64,000 bases of DNA from Perkinsus olseni (taxonomy: Eukaryota; Perkinsozoa; Perkinsida; Perkinsidae), in contig JABANP010000079.1 in assembly GCA_013115135.1 (NCBI GenBank), positions 62,001 to 126,000 on the forward strand. Direction: 5' to 3'. The notes beneath the pieces are model-generated. The model saw only the letters and a list, made by a program, of their open reading frames with translations. It did no database searches and had not been told where the DNA came from. Shown here piece by piece: positions 34,727 to 46,408 of the stretch. A program made the position numbers and the translations under genes. Position 1 is the stretch's first letter; each line of letters opens with the position of its first letter.

Positions 34727-37700
34727 CTATACATCCCCATTCAGCCGCACCGCTGCCGTCCCCCGATGCGCTCCATCGTGTGTGGACGCCAGCCTCGCTC
34801 CGCTGCTCTGCAGATGCCGAATCAGGGCGGCCTCGATGCTCTGAGCCTCTCCCTTTCCTCGAGCCAAGATACAGTCAATCGCGCTAATAACATGACTCCC
34901 TTCGAAGCGTCTCCGGTGCTGCTCCAGCCTCTGTGAGAGGTTCTCCGTCTCCCCAACATAGTACTCGCGTACTGCAGCGTCATCACAAGTACTCAAGGCG
35001 AGGATGTACACAACAGAGCTGGCCTGATACACAGGAGGGGGCATTGAGTCTGGGCTAAGGTGCAGCAGGGTGTCAACGTGGTCCTGACTCGATACAGCAA
35101 GGAGAGCCTGTCCAAGATCCACCTCCGCGGGCTCCTTTGGGAGGCTCAGCAGTTGCTCTGCTGTTCTCTCATCCGCCAGCAGCCGGCGTAGCTGCATGGC
35201 TCGAGACACCATCGATGCTGGCAGGCCCGTCTGGCTGGCCGTGAAGATACCCATAGAATTACTGCATACCCCGGGCTCTATCTTGTACGTAACTCTTCGA
35301 GACGGGTGCGAGCTGTCCCCAGAGAGGCTATCATCCTCCACCCGCATGCGCCAGCTGTCAATAGACTTCACCACTTCTGGTGAGAGCACCCGCAACACGT
35401 CAGCCTGTAGATGAGTAGCCCACAGACAGGCTATCCCGGCCGACACAAACCTCTCCAACTGGCTGCCCGTCAACGCAGCGCCGTCCACCGGTGACGTAGC
35501 CCGGCCAAACTCGTCAACAATCACCAACGCCTTCGCCCCTGGCCTGGAAGCGTCCCGGTCAACCACCTTCAATGTAGCACACTCCAGTGCGTGCGCACTG
35601 AGCTGATCTGAAGGGCGATCTCCTCTAGGGAACATGACCAGGACATCCGTAAGCCTGCTGATAGCCGAGCCCTCTTCACAAGGGGAGAAGAGGCCGGTGT
35701 TGGAGGTGAGGGCCAAGGCACAGATGCTCCTCAAGAAGGTACTCTTACCCCGACTCATTGCAACCCAGTAATGAGAGCCAGCGGGGACCCCTGCCCTAGA
35801 CAGAAATCGTTGACCCTGGCCGTACCCCTCGGAGGGCTGTCCATCCAGTACGGCTTCAACCCCTTCACGCTCAGTTCTACCTTGTCCCCTTCGACCAAGT
35901 GAGCCATCGCCCATCCCCGTCGCAAGGAGTTCTCGGTATGAAGATAGGCAAAGGTCAACACTACGCACCAGTGAGAGGCTGCTATCAGCCCCCCTAGCAG
36001 ACTCGTCAGCTCACCACACAACTCCCTCAGCATCCTCCTCGCCTTCGATGCCGCTGAGTCACACGCAGTGATGTACCGCACAGCAGCCGCCTCCACCCCT
36101 TTGGTCGTCCAGTACTTCGAGGTCCCTTCACCTCTGCCACGCCCTCGGCCCACAGTCGGATGATAGAAAGCCGCACTCCTGCCCTCCTTCGGTCTCCGCC
36201 TCAGCCCTACTGTATTACAGGAGCCCTCATAGACAACCGCTGCTTCAGACGCTGCCGGCCACTCCCTGGTCATAGCCTCGAGAAGGGCATCCCGAGCTTC
36301 CACTACCTTCGACCAATCGCCCTTCACTGAGCCAATAAAACCGCTTTCATTCCGCTGAGTGAAGGCCTCCGGTAGAGGATAATGGTCATCACCATTCACC
36401 TTATCACTTCCAAACACCAACACCCGCTCTATCGCCTCTGCCGCTGCATCACACTGCAGCCGCATACGTCCCACATCACACCCACTTTCCGCTGCAACTA
36501 TTCGACTCAATGCCTCGGTGACCTCGGGGCTTTCGGCTGTCAGTGTGTCATAAGAAGCGACGACCGATCGAGAGCAGTCGTGGATGTCCTTGAGGAGGGC
36601 TATGTTGGCGTTGCCAGTCTGCAAGTACTGAACCTAGAAACACCTCGAACGAATGATGCATGACTGAGATCACAATCACGCGAGACATTCCGTGATATGC
36701 CAGCATCAACATTGGATACGTTAGAGGACAGGTCGGGAAGCGCAACCGGACGGGTAATACCATCTTCGGGACGTTGGTTGGTCTGAGCTGGGGCAGCGGA
36801 CTCCTCATCGTCCGCAGGAACGACAGCAGGTGTCTCATGTCGTCAACGTACGCCCCCGAGGGTGGTCTCAGCAACCACCGTCGAGCGAATCTCATGGTGT
36901 GAGCAGGAGCTGCTGGAGGCAGCAAACTGTGTACCTAGAAGAGAAGGAACCCTGCTGCCAAGGGACCCCCCCGATTAGATCTACGCGGATGGTCGCTTGT
37001 CGGTATACCGAGACAAAACGACATATGCTGGAGAAACAACACAGCGTATAAGCCCTGGGCGAAGGGTTGTGCCGCTGACACTGAAACGCCTCTGTAAACT
37101 ACGTGCACTGTTGCAAAGTAACTTCCCTCAGGCATACTCACCAGATCCGGCACTCCCCCCTCGGACCCCCTCCCACCAAGAGGGCCATCGCTGCCCCCTG
37201 CCGATCTCCCCCCGAAGGTAATACCAACACAGTTGATGGCATCGGTGTAGGGCGGGGCTAGACCAGAAGGCCCCTTAGTGGTCCGCTCAACAGCCCTGAA
37301 CTCATCGATAACTTTATCCCCCTCAGAGGCCAACGACAGGCAGAAGGCCTCCTCTGACACCTTCCTCAAGACAGCATCAACAAAGCCGCCCACACCATCT
37401 AGCATCGGACACTCCACAGGATCCAGGGACACTGCGAAGGCTGACGTAGGCTGAGAGAAGCGACAGGTGCTCAGCCGTCGTGGCCTCTATCGTCCTACCT
37501 GCCCTTCAGCAGCTTCCACTGGTAGCCAGGCTGGAGGTAGACCGATATCAGAGGACACTACCAACGGCAGGGCCGTGGCTCGATACCAACCAGATGCCTC
37601 CGCAAGGAGACCCATCACGCCCTCTGGAGTAAGAGAAGGGTGCAGCGAGTACTCCCGGGCCTCTACTCTAACCTGAGTCGCGTGGCCTACTAAACACTAC

Positions 37701-38711
37701 AGGAGAACTGGTCTACCTGAACCACCGTGTAGGTCTCCTGGTCGGCACCTTCCGACTTGGGTTCTTCATAGAGGGCAAGTCGCGGGGCGGCTAGCCGTTC
37801 ATCCTCCCTGAATGACGGTCAAGCTATACAGCAAGTTGGCCACTCACAGCAGACCATCTACCGGAAGGACATGTCTTCGCCGTCCGCTAGAGTATTCTGT
37901 GCTACCATACCGCCGCCAACGTAAGTCGGATTTGCAGGTGACACCAGTTGAGAGAGATATCTGATACAACCGCCCTGAGCGGAGCGAAGCGATTCACGAT
38001 TACACATTTCTACCGCTGCTTTCCTTTCCGCTTTCTCTCCGGTCCCTTATTGAAATCAGACTCATTGGCCTCCTCGTAGACCGCTGCCGAGAAGCCTCGC
38101 TCCGTCAAGGAGTCCAACACCATTTGAATTTGGTCCTTTCTAAAACCAACAACACATGCAGCCCATCTCTCAGGCCGCCCAGAAGCCTACTACCTGCAAC
38201 CAGCCCTCGGCCGACCTGCCATCGCGTTGAGGCCACAGTAGTTCACCAGCATCACTGCATCGACTCCATAGGTCTCATAGAAGTCCCCACACCGTACCAA
38301 CTGTATCTGCCAGGACCCCTCCTGACCCCCGGCCGAAACCTCCGACTGAGTGCCGAGTTGGGACTCGAACGTAGACGCGGCGATGGAATCCCCTAGCCAG
38401 GCTACCCACTCAGGCCGCCTGCGCTTGCCGTCCAGCGTGAAGTCCAGTAGGGACCCACTGCCACCAGCCGCCCTCCTCGATGGTGAAAGAAAGCCCAACT
38501 CGTTACTCTCAAGTGACAACATCGGTACCTAACCCTCCGAATTCCAACCGTCAGGAATTACCCAAAGGATCGTGAACAATACCAGTTGCAACGCCGCTGG
38601 TCTATGCAATCGTTGTAGCCATCGACGGCAGGCCTCAGACACCCCCGTTGCTACGGGGCCCAGTCGCTGCCCCGAAAGGAAGCAGAGACCACCGCTGCCG
38701 CCGCACAACAT
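34727..38711 (-). CDS. MSH1: MSH1-like MutS with C-terminal GIY-YIG nuclease domain
   Basis: Organellar-type mismatch repair/recombination surveillance protein as in plants. Exon 1 starts at ATG 38711 (an in-frame stop lies just upstream) and ends VLFTILW|GTAATT. Its N terminus is Arg/Ser/Leu-rich, a plausible targeting peptide. Mismatch-binding domain: LVRCGDFYETYGVDAVMLVN, keeping the F-x-E mismatch motif (near 38240). Then QMVLDSLTERGFSAAVYEEA (near 38100), core RRWLLRPPSGAYVDDM (near 36870), Walker A LALITGLQ...SRGKSTFLRS (near 35760), Walker B ALVIVDEFGRATSPVDG (near 35510), and a GIY-YIG domain near 34800-35030 with VYIL, YYVGETENLSQRLEQHR and the catalytic-type Glu in IEAALIRHL. One missing base inside Walker A (CAA TG AGT) breaks the frame. 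The fold order matches plant MSH1; inner exon borders are approximate. Confidence 0.87.
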
Positions 38712-38839
38712 ACTGAGCTGCACCAACTCCCTCCATCAGCCCAATGCCAACACAACAGCACCAACGATCACAACATCATAGTAACTTCACCTTCCATGCT
38801 CCTCTCCCTGCTCGGCCAGGGTCCCCGTTCCCAAAGCTG

Positions 38840-41800
38840 TCACTGTCCACTCGGCAGCGACTTCAGCCGTTCGGTGTCACTTCCGTTATCAGCACGCTGG
38901 GGCCCTTGATTCTTCTTCCTCTCCTCTTCCTCCTTCTTCAGCTTGGCCGCAGCAGCCGCTGCCTCCGCGGCCTCCAGCTCAAGACGCGCCCTCAGAGTTG
39001 GATGCTTCAGTATTGTCGACACTCGAGGTATCCAACCATTCACTAAACCTGCACCACGCCCTAGCGGAGCGAAGCGATTCATGAATACCACTTTTCACCT
39101 GGTCTGGCCTGCAGGACGTAGTTGACAATTTCCTTGCTACTAACCGGAGGGTGAACGATCTCGTCCATGACCTCAACCTGATCGGCCACAGCAGCTGGAC
39201 TCCGACCCATCCGCCAATCATCTCCTCACCATTTCCCTCAGCTCCATACTCTCTCGCAGCTCCTCGTCCGTCACCCTCGACAAGACCGCCTTCACCATAC
39301 CAAAACTGACCTCTCCCCCCGCCTCTATCACCCCCTTCAGGTAGTCCAGGACGTAGACTATGGCCGGGATGCATATCAATATCGCCCTACTCCGACTGAG
39401 GGCCGAGCGACCCTCACTGCTGGCCTCAGCTGCTGCTTCTAGCCTGACCAAACCCTCTAGCCACTCCAAGGTGCTTCGATACCTGCCGCGACATTCGACC
39501 ATACACCCGCCATGCCTCCTCACCACTCCTGCCTCCTCCGAGGCCTCTCTGAATGAAAGTAGCTGTCCAGCATATTCCCTTCATTGTCCAATCGAAGTCG
39601 CCGCAGTACCACCTCGGGCCGTCTGCGAACCACTGATGCTGCCAACGATCTCAGCCTCCAAACTCACCGAAACGATGTGGATAGCCCGTGGTCCTCCTTC
39701 CCTTCCCTCTTCAGTAACCTCTCCAGCTCCGCAGCCAGCCCCTTCTCCAGTAGCTGCCGCCTGAAGAAGGCACTCGATATGTCAAGACGCTCAGAGCAAG
39801 CTGCCTGCCTGCGGGCGGCACTCCTCCCTCTGTCCAGTTCCATGAACCTCAGCGCCCCCATCACCTTTATCCGCCTCCTTACGCAGCTTAGCCGAACGAC
39901 CCTAACGAGGGAATGAGCAGCCCTCTCCCCACCCAGGCCTCCCTCCAACCCACCCGCAACCGCACCAGGATGCTGTCATAGGCGGAAGTATCCTCCAGCC
40001 CCGTCCTCTCCGGCAGCTCGATCTCAGGCAGCACCGTCTCCCATGACCAATCCGACCAAGCCGAAGGACCACCGCTGACGGAAGCCGCGGACTGTGGCTT
40101 TCTCCGCCGCTGAGTCCTCAACTATGATCAGCGGAGGGGGCCGCCGGCCTTTCCCTGCGGTCCTGAACTTCGCCCAATGAGCTCAGAGAGGGCGGCGTTG
40201 CATTACCAGACACCTACGAAGCAAGTCTCGAGGTACCGAAGTCACTTAGTTTTCACCTCTAAAGGCTTGGCCGTCTCGACGGCGGATCTCTGCGGGATTT
40301 TGGGGAGGGAAGGTAAACCTTCAGCATCAGTCGACATAACAGAAAGTCTCCGCGGACTCGACATTGGCGATGAGGCGAGACTGCCCCGCCTGGGGGTCGC
40401 CAGACTGGACCTCCTCGAACTCATCCCACCAAGGCTAGCCCTCCTCAACTGCAGGGAGCCCAAGAACCTCCCCACCAGAGACGTGCGTCGTAGGCTAGAC
40501 TGAAAGGCGAACTCAGCACGCTCGCCTGGCATCACTCTACCACCCACCCTTCGCCGAGGACGTCGCTTTGGCCGCGGCTCCGAGGCCAGATAGTACCTAC
40601 TTCACGTGTGCCAGGCTAGCACCCCTTCCACCATCACTACCCTTTGCCCCGCATCTCCCTCTTCTTCTCTTCCTGAACCCTATCCAGCCCCTTATCAATC
40701 CTGTCCGTCCACGACACTTCCTCCTTCGGTCCATACTCCTACACAAGCACTGTGGCAAACTGTGATAAGACAAGCTTCCCACCTCCCCTCTCTCCGCTGC
40801 TGTTGCTGCCGCTATGGCCTCGCCTAACCTCAGCAGCTCCTCCTCCCCGCCCGTCGGCTCATTAGCCCTGCGATAATACCATCAACAACAGCCTGGCTTC
40901 TTCGAACGGCGAGGCCCGCCCACCTCAGATGGTCCTCGACACCGATCAGCTGAACAGGCAAAGGCTCCAAAGACCTCCCCTGCGCTGAGCTGTAGTAAAG
41001 CGTCATATCCTGTCGGCTGGACAGTGCTTCCTCTGCTACTGGAATCTTCGACCGGTGACAACGATGACACAGCCTTGCTCTGCTACCCTACAGGGACGTC
41101 ATCGCATAGAGTCAACGAGGGATCAGAGTCCAGATGCGATCGAGGGGAAGAGTCCCTTCCATCTCACCCGATGCGAGGCTAGAGTGCGGTCGGTGAAGAG
41201 CTGCTCGAGTGTCCTATACTCCTCGTCCTTCTGTATTCTATCCAAGTGCTGCCATGGCAGCCTGGCAGTCACCGCCGACTTCCGAGCACAATGAGAGCAG
41301 CCTTCCAACGCCCGATGCCTGGTCGGATCGAAGCCGTACGCCCGCCCCGGAAATTTATTCTCGACCGCCTGGACTCGTCTATCGCTGCTCTTCACGCCTT
41401 GCCGGATCGCTACCATGGCCAAATCGAGCTTGGGCAGAACGGGCTTGCGAGGTCGACGGTGTTGGGACGGCTGAAGATATCTTTTCCTAATCAGCACCAT
41501 TACCAACCCGCATCCGCAAGATTTGTCTATGCTCACTTTCTAACAGCACCCGAGGTTGACTGTCCCTGCACAGAAGGAGTCCCCTCCCCTTGAGACGCCA
41601 CAGGAGCCCCCGACCGTCGACCGGGACGAGGCCTCTGCTACACTCCGAGGGGTCACTCCGCTGGACCCTCCGATCGAACGACTGCCGACCTTTGAACCTT
41701 CACAGAACGACTCCTCCCCCAACAGACCAGTACTCATAACAACGCTCTACTATCCAGCCACGACGCTAATCGTCGAAAGAAGCTGCACCTGGCGAACGAT

Positions 41801-42073
41801 AATCCTCTCACCTTTGGTAGGAGTCCTTGGCGTCGGACTGGACAGCACACCAGACTCAGCATCGGTTACACCTACTTTACACCATCCTTTTCACATCCCA
41901 CCCTCCCCCTCCTACTCCTTCTGGTCCTGCCCATCTCCCGCGTGACAGCCTCCGGTCCTGTCTATCAGCGTAGTATGCTCATCATCGATGGTATCCATAT
42001 CCACTGGCGCTATACGGTCCATGTCCCGCTCAGTGAACTGGACCGCTGGACCGTCATCATCAATGCCCAACAT
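38840..42073 (-). CDS. Unrecognised multi-exon gene (RRxS cluster, Ala/Glu coiled coil)
   Basis: A series of minus-strand frames reads as one gene; boundaries and splice sites are uncertain and there may be two genes. A possible start is ATG 42073 (MLGIDDDGPAVQFTERDMD). Then a Ser/Gly-rich segment near 41600; a segment with CSHCARKSAVTARLPWQHLD near 41290; five R-R-x-S sites in about 45 residues near 40340-40520; GREAWV-type sequence ending GRGLLIPSLGSF near 39910, which weakly recalls the HU-like domain of CCDC81; YLKGVIEAGGEVSFGMVKAV near 39300; and a C-terminal Ala/Glu/Lys-rich coiled coil (EAAEAAAAAAKLKKEEEER) ending at the stop at 38840. Function unknown; a cytoskeletal or basal-body protein is one possibility. 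It begins about 400 bp downstream of the transaldolase stop. Confidence 0.42.
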
Positions 42074-42483
42074 CGTGTCCCATCGAGCCAGGAGCATTGA
42101 TCGGGAGAATATTACTAAAGCGAGAGTCGGGAATGACACCGTTAGCTCGAGCCGACGCCACCACTGACACGCTATGCAGAAGAATTGCCAGCGCAATAAT
42201 TGCTAACTAGAGTTCAACCTACTATTTCCTCTACGCTCCAAGCTTCAAGAGAAGAGTGCAACGAGACAGGTGCTTCTCAATCTCCACCTCCGTGCTCCCC
42301 CAAATTGAAAAACACTACGCCCTGACGTTTCCACGGAAACAGTTCAAGCTCGTCTCCGCTTCTTAACATAAACAGTAGAGAAAGTTATACCACCAACGAT
42401 AATCATCGCCTCAGTAGTTCAGAAGGCTGAAAGGGTAGTAAATTATTACAGTAACTATAAATTGGTGACAACAATTCTCATCA

Positions 42484-43750
42484 TCACTCTTCGGCCAGCT
42501 TAGCTCGGACCAAATCCTTCAGCTTCTGCAAGTCCTTGTTGAAGTTACGAAGGCCCTCAGCCAACTTCTCAGTCGCGCAGGCGTCCTCGTTCAACATCCA
42601 ACGGAATTGAGCTTCGGTGAGATCGTCAAGCTTCGGGGAATCCGACTCGGCCGTCTCAGCGTTGAGGTACATCTTCATGCCGCTAACATCAGTGTTGTCC
42701 TGCAACTCCTTGAGGAGCTTAGGGGAGATGGTGAGCTTATCACAGCCAGCGAGGCCGCGGATCTCATCAGTATTACGGAATGAGGCGCCCATGACGATGG
42801 TGTTGTAGCCGTACTTCTTGTAGTAGTTATAAATCTTCCTTACCGATTGTACGCCAGGGTCCTCGTCCATGGCATACGATGTCTTACCGGTACTCTTCTT
42901 GTACCAGTCGAGAATACGACCAACGAATGGCGAGATCAAGGTAGCGCCGGCTTGGGCAGCAGCGACAGCCTAAAAGGGAAAGGAATCTTAACTCGACCCA
43001 TGCAAGATACAAAGCAGGTCCAATTACCTGTGGGAAGGAGAAAAGAAGAGTCATATTGCAATGAATTCCTTCCTTCTCCAACTCCTTGCAGGCCTGGATG
43101 CACTCCCATGTTGAAGCCATCTTGATGAGGATACGATCACGGGATATGCCCATGGACTCGTACCTGACCGAAATCACCATCATCCGTATACCACTCCAAC
43201 CGCAACTCCCTTACATCTTAATAAGCTTCCTCGCCTTATTCAAACTAGCATCCTTATCGAAGGACAAGTTGGCATCGCACTCAGTAGAGACGTAGCCGTC
43301 AACGATCTGGAGGATCTCATAACCGAAGCTGACAGCCAACTGGTCACAGACCTGAAAGCAACAGCCAGATAAGCCCGGCAGCCCATCACACAGGGGGCCT
43401 CCCTACCTCGTCAACCAGGGCTTCCCCGGTGAGGTTCTGTGCCTTAGCGTTCTTGATGGCCTTATTCATAACCTGCGCATACTCGGGCATCTGAGCAGCC
43501 TGGTACAGCAGAGTGGGGTTGGTAGTGGCATCATCTGGACGGAACTGCTTGATCTTATCAAAATCGCCTAAAACCAGCAAGACCAAGTCCTACACCGTTA
43601 ACCCAATACGAACCAGTTCCTACCGGTATCAGCGACGACGGAAGTCATCTCCTTCAAGGCGTCCAACTGGTTGGCAGCATCGAGCTTCTTGGCCTTCTTG
43701 GGAGAGGTGGCAGCAGGATGCTCACTGGCAAGATTCTTAGGGGACGGCAT
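42484..43750 (-). CDS. TAL: Transaldolase
   Basis: Cytosolic enzyme of the non-oxidative pentose phosphate pathway: transfers dihydroxyacetone from sedoheptulose-7-phosphate to glyceraldehyde-3-phosphate via a Schiff-base lysine. Five exons resolved with GT-AG borders and matching phases: 43750-43624, 43567-43407, 43351-43215, 43163-43028 and 42969-42484; introns are 51-58 nt. Motifs: [17 protein letters not shown], then [12 protein letters not shown], the active-site box [20 protein letters not shown] with the Schiff-base Lys, then [37 protein letters not shown] and [14 protein letters not shown]. Length about 348 aa is normal for a class 1 transaldolase. No frameshift. The N terminus ([20 protein letters not shown]) is slightly extended and basic, but no clear targeting signal is seen. 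Confidence 0.96.
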
Positions 43751-44330
43751 TACAACAACGATTAGTATAAATAATAATTCTAACAGCGCAACTTCATCTA
43801 CCCATAAATACCATACGGACAGTACGCTTCCCTACCTCTCTAGCTTCGGCTGTCTTATCACATAGCTGAGCCGTGGGGCGCGCGCGGGTCAAAAATGGCG
43901 GAGCGAAGCAGATCGGCGAAACTTTCTTCGCCGGTGGCTGCCGCTCGGAGTAGATCGACTATTACCACCCTTAGACCGTCCTTTTCCCTTCCCTCTCCTA
44001 TGTCCTGCCTCAGCGCTCCCATCTCCCCCTCTGAGAAGGCCTCTTCCCCGCTTGCTGTCACCGTCACGGCCTCTCGTCGTAGCCGAAGACTCAGCCTTGC
44101 TTCCGTAGAGGGGGCTAAGGAAGTGGCTGATAATGATGATAATAGGTGAGTCCAGCCAGCCTGATGGTCCACAGTATTCTTTACTGTTCTCAGAGGATTC
44201 GTCTCCTGCAGTCTGCTTGACCTTCTTGCGTCATCCTCGAGTAGTGCTGGTCAGAACAAGGAGAACAGTTACAGTACACCATTTTATCCGTGCCAGCCTT
44301 GACCTATTCTGTATCTTGCCAGGAGGTAAC
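43751..44330. promoter_or_regulatory. Divergent intergenic region between transaldolase and PP2C
   Basis: The two genes are transcribed away from each other, so this stretch should hold both promoters. A + strand ATG frame at 43895-44149 (MAERSRSAKLSSPV..., Ser/Arg-rich) could be a 5' exon of the PP2C gene or an upstream ORF. Splicing it into the main PP2C exon at the nearest acceptor gives a stop, so I leave it outside. Confidence 0.45.
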
Positions 44331-46043
44331 ATGGATTCCCCCATCCTAGCCCGTAGCACGGCTGGCGTCAAACCAGTGAAGCCATTGACCCGTTCATCCT
44401 CTCGTCGTGGCAGCAGACGCTTCTCCATCGGATCAACCACCGACAAGATGATGCACAAACAGGAGAGCTTCGGCGACAAGGACTTGCTGTAACCTCCACT
44501 CCAATCGCCCTCCCACGACCAGCCCTCCTCAGCACCCAAGGTGACTCCGATCACTTCAGAAGCAGTTTGGTGGGCTTTGCATGCAAGAAGGGGCTGAAGC
44601 CAGTCAGTAAGTGCCTCCTCATACCACCCCTCTCCCAACTCATCTCTGCTCTAGGTCCCAACCAGGATTCCTTCCTGGTAATTCGCGTAGAAGGCGACGT
44701 ATCGATTTACGGTGTGTTTGACGGTCACGGCAAGAAGGGCCATGATGTTAGTAATTACGTCAAAGAGCATCTTCCCAAGCATCTCGTTGGTGTAAGAAGC
44801 ACGAGCCTCTGCCGCGGCACTCGGACTTGAGTGCCTGGCATTCAGCACCCTCTTCCGCTCCGACCCCTGCTCGGCCCTCCGTGACGCCTTCCTCGCTACA
44901 CAGCAAATGTTGGAAAAGACCACTCGTGACGGCACCCTGGACGCAGCTGTGTCCGGGACAACCTGTAAGATACTCTTGAGTTCATTCGTACTCGTCTACT
45001 CCAGGTACGGTCATCCTTCACTTTGAGAAGGACGAGGTCTCGCCAACAGGCAGTCAGTGCCTTTACATCGCTCACGTCGGAGACAGTCGGTGTGTGCTGG
45101 CTCAGAGGAGCTCTGCCACTGCAGGCCTCGTAGCTGTCGATCTTACTCAAGATCACAAGCCAGGTGGATCTTGATCTCCCTCCTGCTGCGATCAAGTCCT
45201 CCCTGGCCGGTTCAGACCTGCCGTTGGAGCGTGCTCGCATCATCGCCAGGGGCGGCGCCGTTCATAAGCGTCCACACGACGTCAGCCATCGAGTTTACGT
45301 GCAAGGGAAACCCTATCCTGGTTTGGCCATGTCCAGGGCTCTAGGTGGGCATCCTGCCGCTGGCCCTCGTCGTCCCATCGTACTGGTCGCAGGCGACCTT
45401 GTCGGCTACTATGATGCTGGGGTGTCCGCCGAACCTGAGACCTGCCGTCGGGAGCTGCGGAATGAGGAGCAAGGTGTGTCTTCGTGGCGACGTTCTGAAC
45501 TCGGCTCTCCAGCGAGTGCTCCTCAGAAGAAGCAGATTCCACTGCTCCAAGTTCCCCACCTGCAGGTGGGTCCTCATCGGGCGGCGGTAGCACCCCTTTT
45601 GTAAGCCCAGCGAGCGAGCCATCCCGTCTGCTTCCCACCGACTGCCCTCCGGCTGAGCACCACAAGCAACGGCAGCAGCAGTGGGCGTCGAAGTCCTGGC
45701 GTTTTGAGCCCCCAGGTCGACATCGACATGAAGAGAATCGACCGAAATGTTGACAAATTCTTGGTGAGATGGTCGGCCCCTTCGTTGTGAAGGAGCTCTG
45801 CCTGCGACAGGTGCTCTGCTCGGATGGGGTATGGGAGTTCATCTCCTCGCAAGAAGCGGTTGACTTCGTGTCTCAGTATACCCCACAGCATTCAATGGAG
45901 GCCGCCCACGACCTAGCGAAGGAGAGCTGGAGGCGTTGGATCCATGTGGGCCCTCTCACCCAGTGCTTTCCGACAGAGCTGTCTTTCAGGAGGAGGACGG
46001 CACAGTAGTGGACGACATTACCAGCGTTGTCATCCATCTCTGA
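44331..46043 (+). CDS. PP2C-type serine/threonine phosphatase
   Basis: Metal-dependent (PPM) phosphatase. ATG 44331 (MDSPILARSTAGVKP), with an Arg/Ser-rich N terminus containing RRGSRRFSIGS. Phases agree across several inferred introns: LL|TQGDSDHF near 44488, PVS|PNQDSF at about 44608-44654, and HKP|DLPLERARI near 45165-45219. Metal and catalytic motifs in order: PNQDSFLV, YGVFDGHGKKGHDVS, LYIAHVGDSRCVLAQ, DLTQDHKPDLP, GLAMSRALGDLVGYYDAG with VSAEPE, VLCSDGVWEFISSQEAV, and DDITSVVIHL before the TGA at 46041-46043. Alveolates have many PP2C genes of this type; substrate unknown. The exon structure between 45480 and 45710 is uncertain. Confidence 0.88.
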
Positions 46044-46408
46044 TGAATCCCTTTGTAACAGCTGTACGATACCTTCCCCCAGTGTACTCTTAGATGAAGC
46101 ATTCTTTATTTTGTAATAAACCTTCCCCCATACTGACGGTTACTGGCAATCTGCATTTGTTAAACTAGCCTTACTATAGTATCTTAAGTGTACAGTAATA
46201 ACATGAAGCAACGTCATCATCATCATCGACAGCAGCCCAATCAGCTGTCTTCGTTATTACCTCACTATTGAAGCTTATGTATCATCGTCTGCAACAGTTT
46301 CATCATTCTCAGTAGCATGCCTACTGATCAACATGGAGTGTTCATCAACCCCCAAGCCTTGTTGTGTCACCAGTCGGGAGGCTCGTCCAATCGGTCGTAG
46401 TTGGTATA

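Noticed and set aside
34850..34880. CTTGGCTCGAG on the minus strand as another spliced-leader relic
   Set aside because: It lies inside the conserved GIY-YIG coding sequence and matches only a few leader bases.
45165..45219. Frameshift in the PP2C gene after DHKP
   Set aside because: A 55-nt GT-AG intron explains it exactly and restores the canonical DHKPDLP motif.
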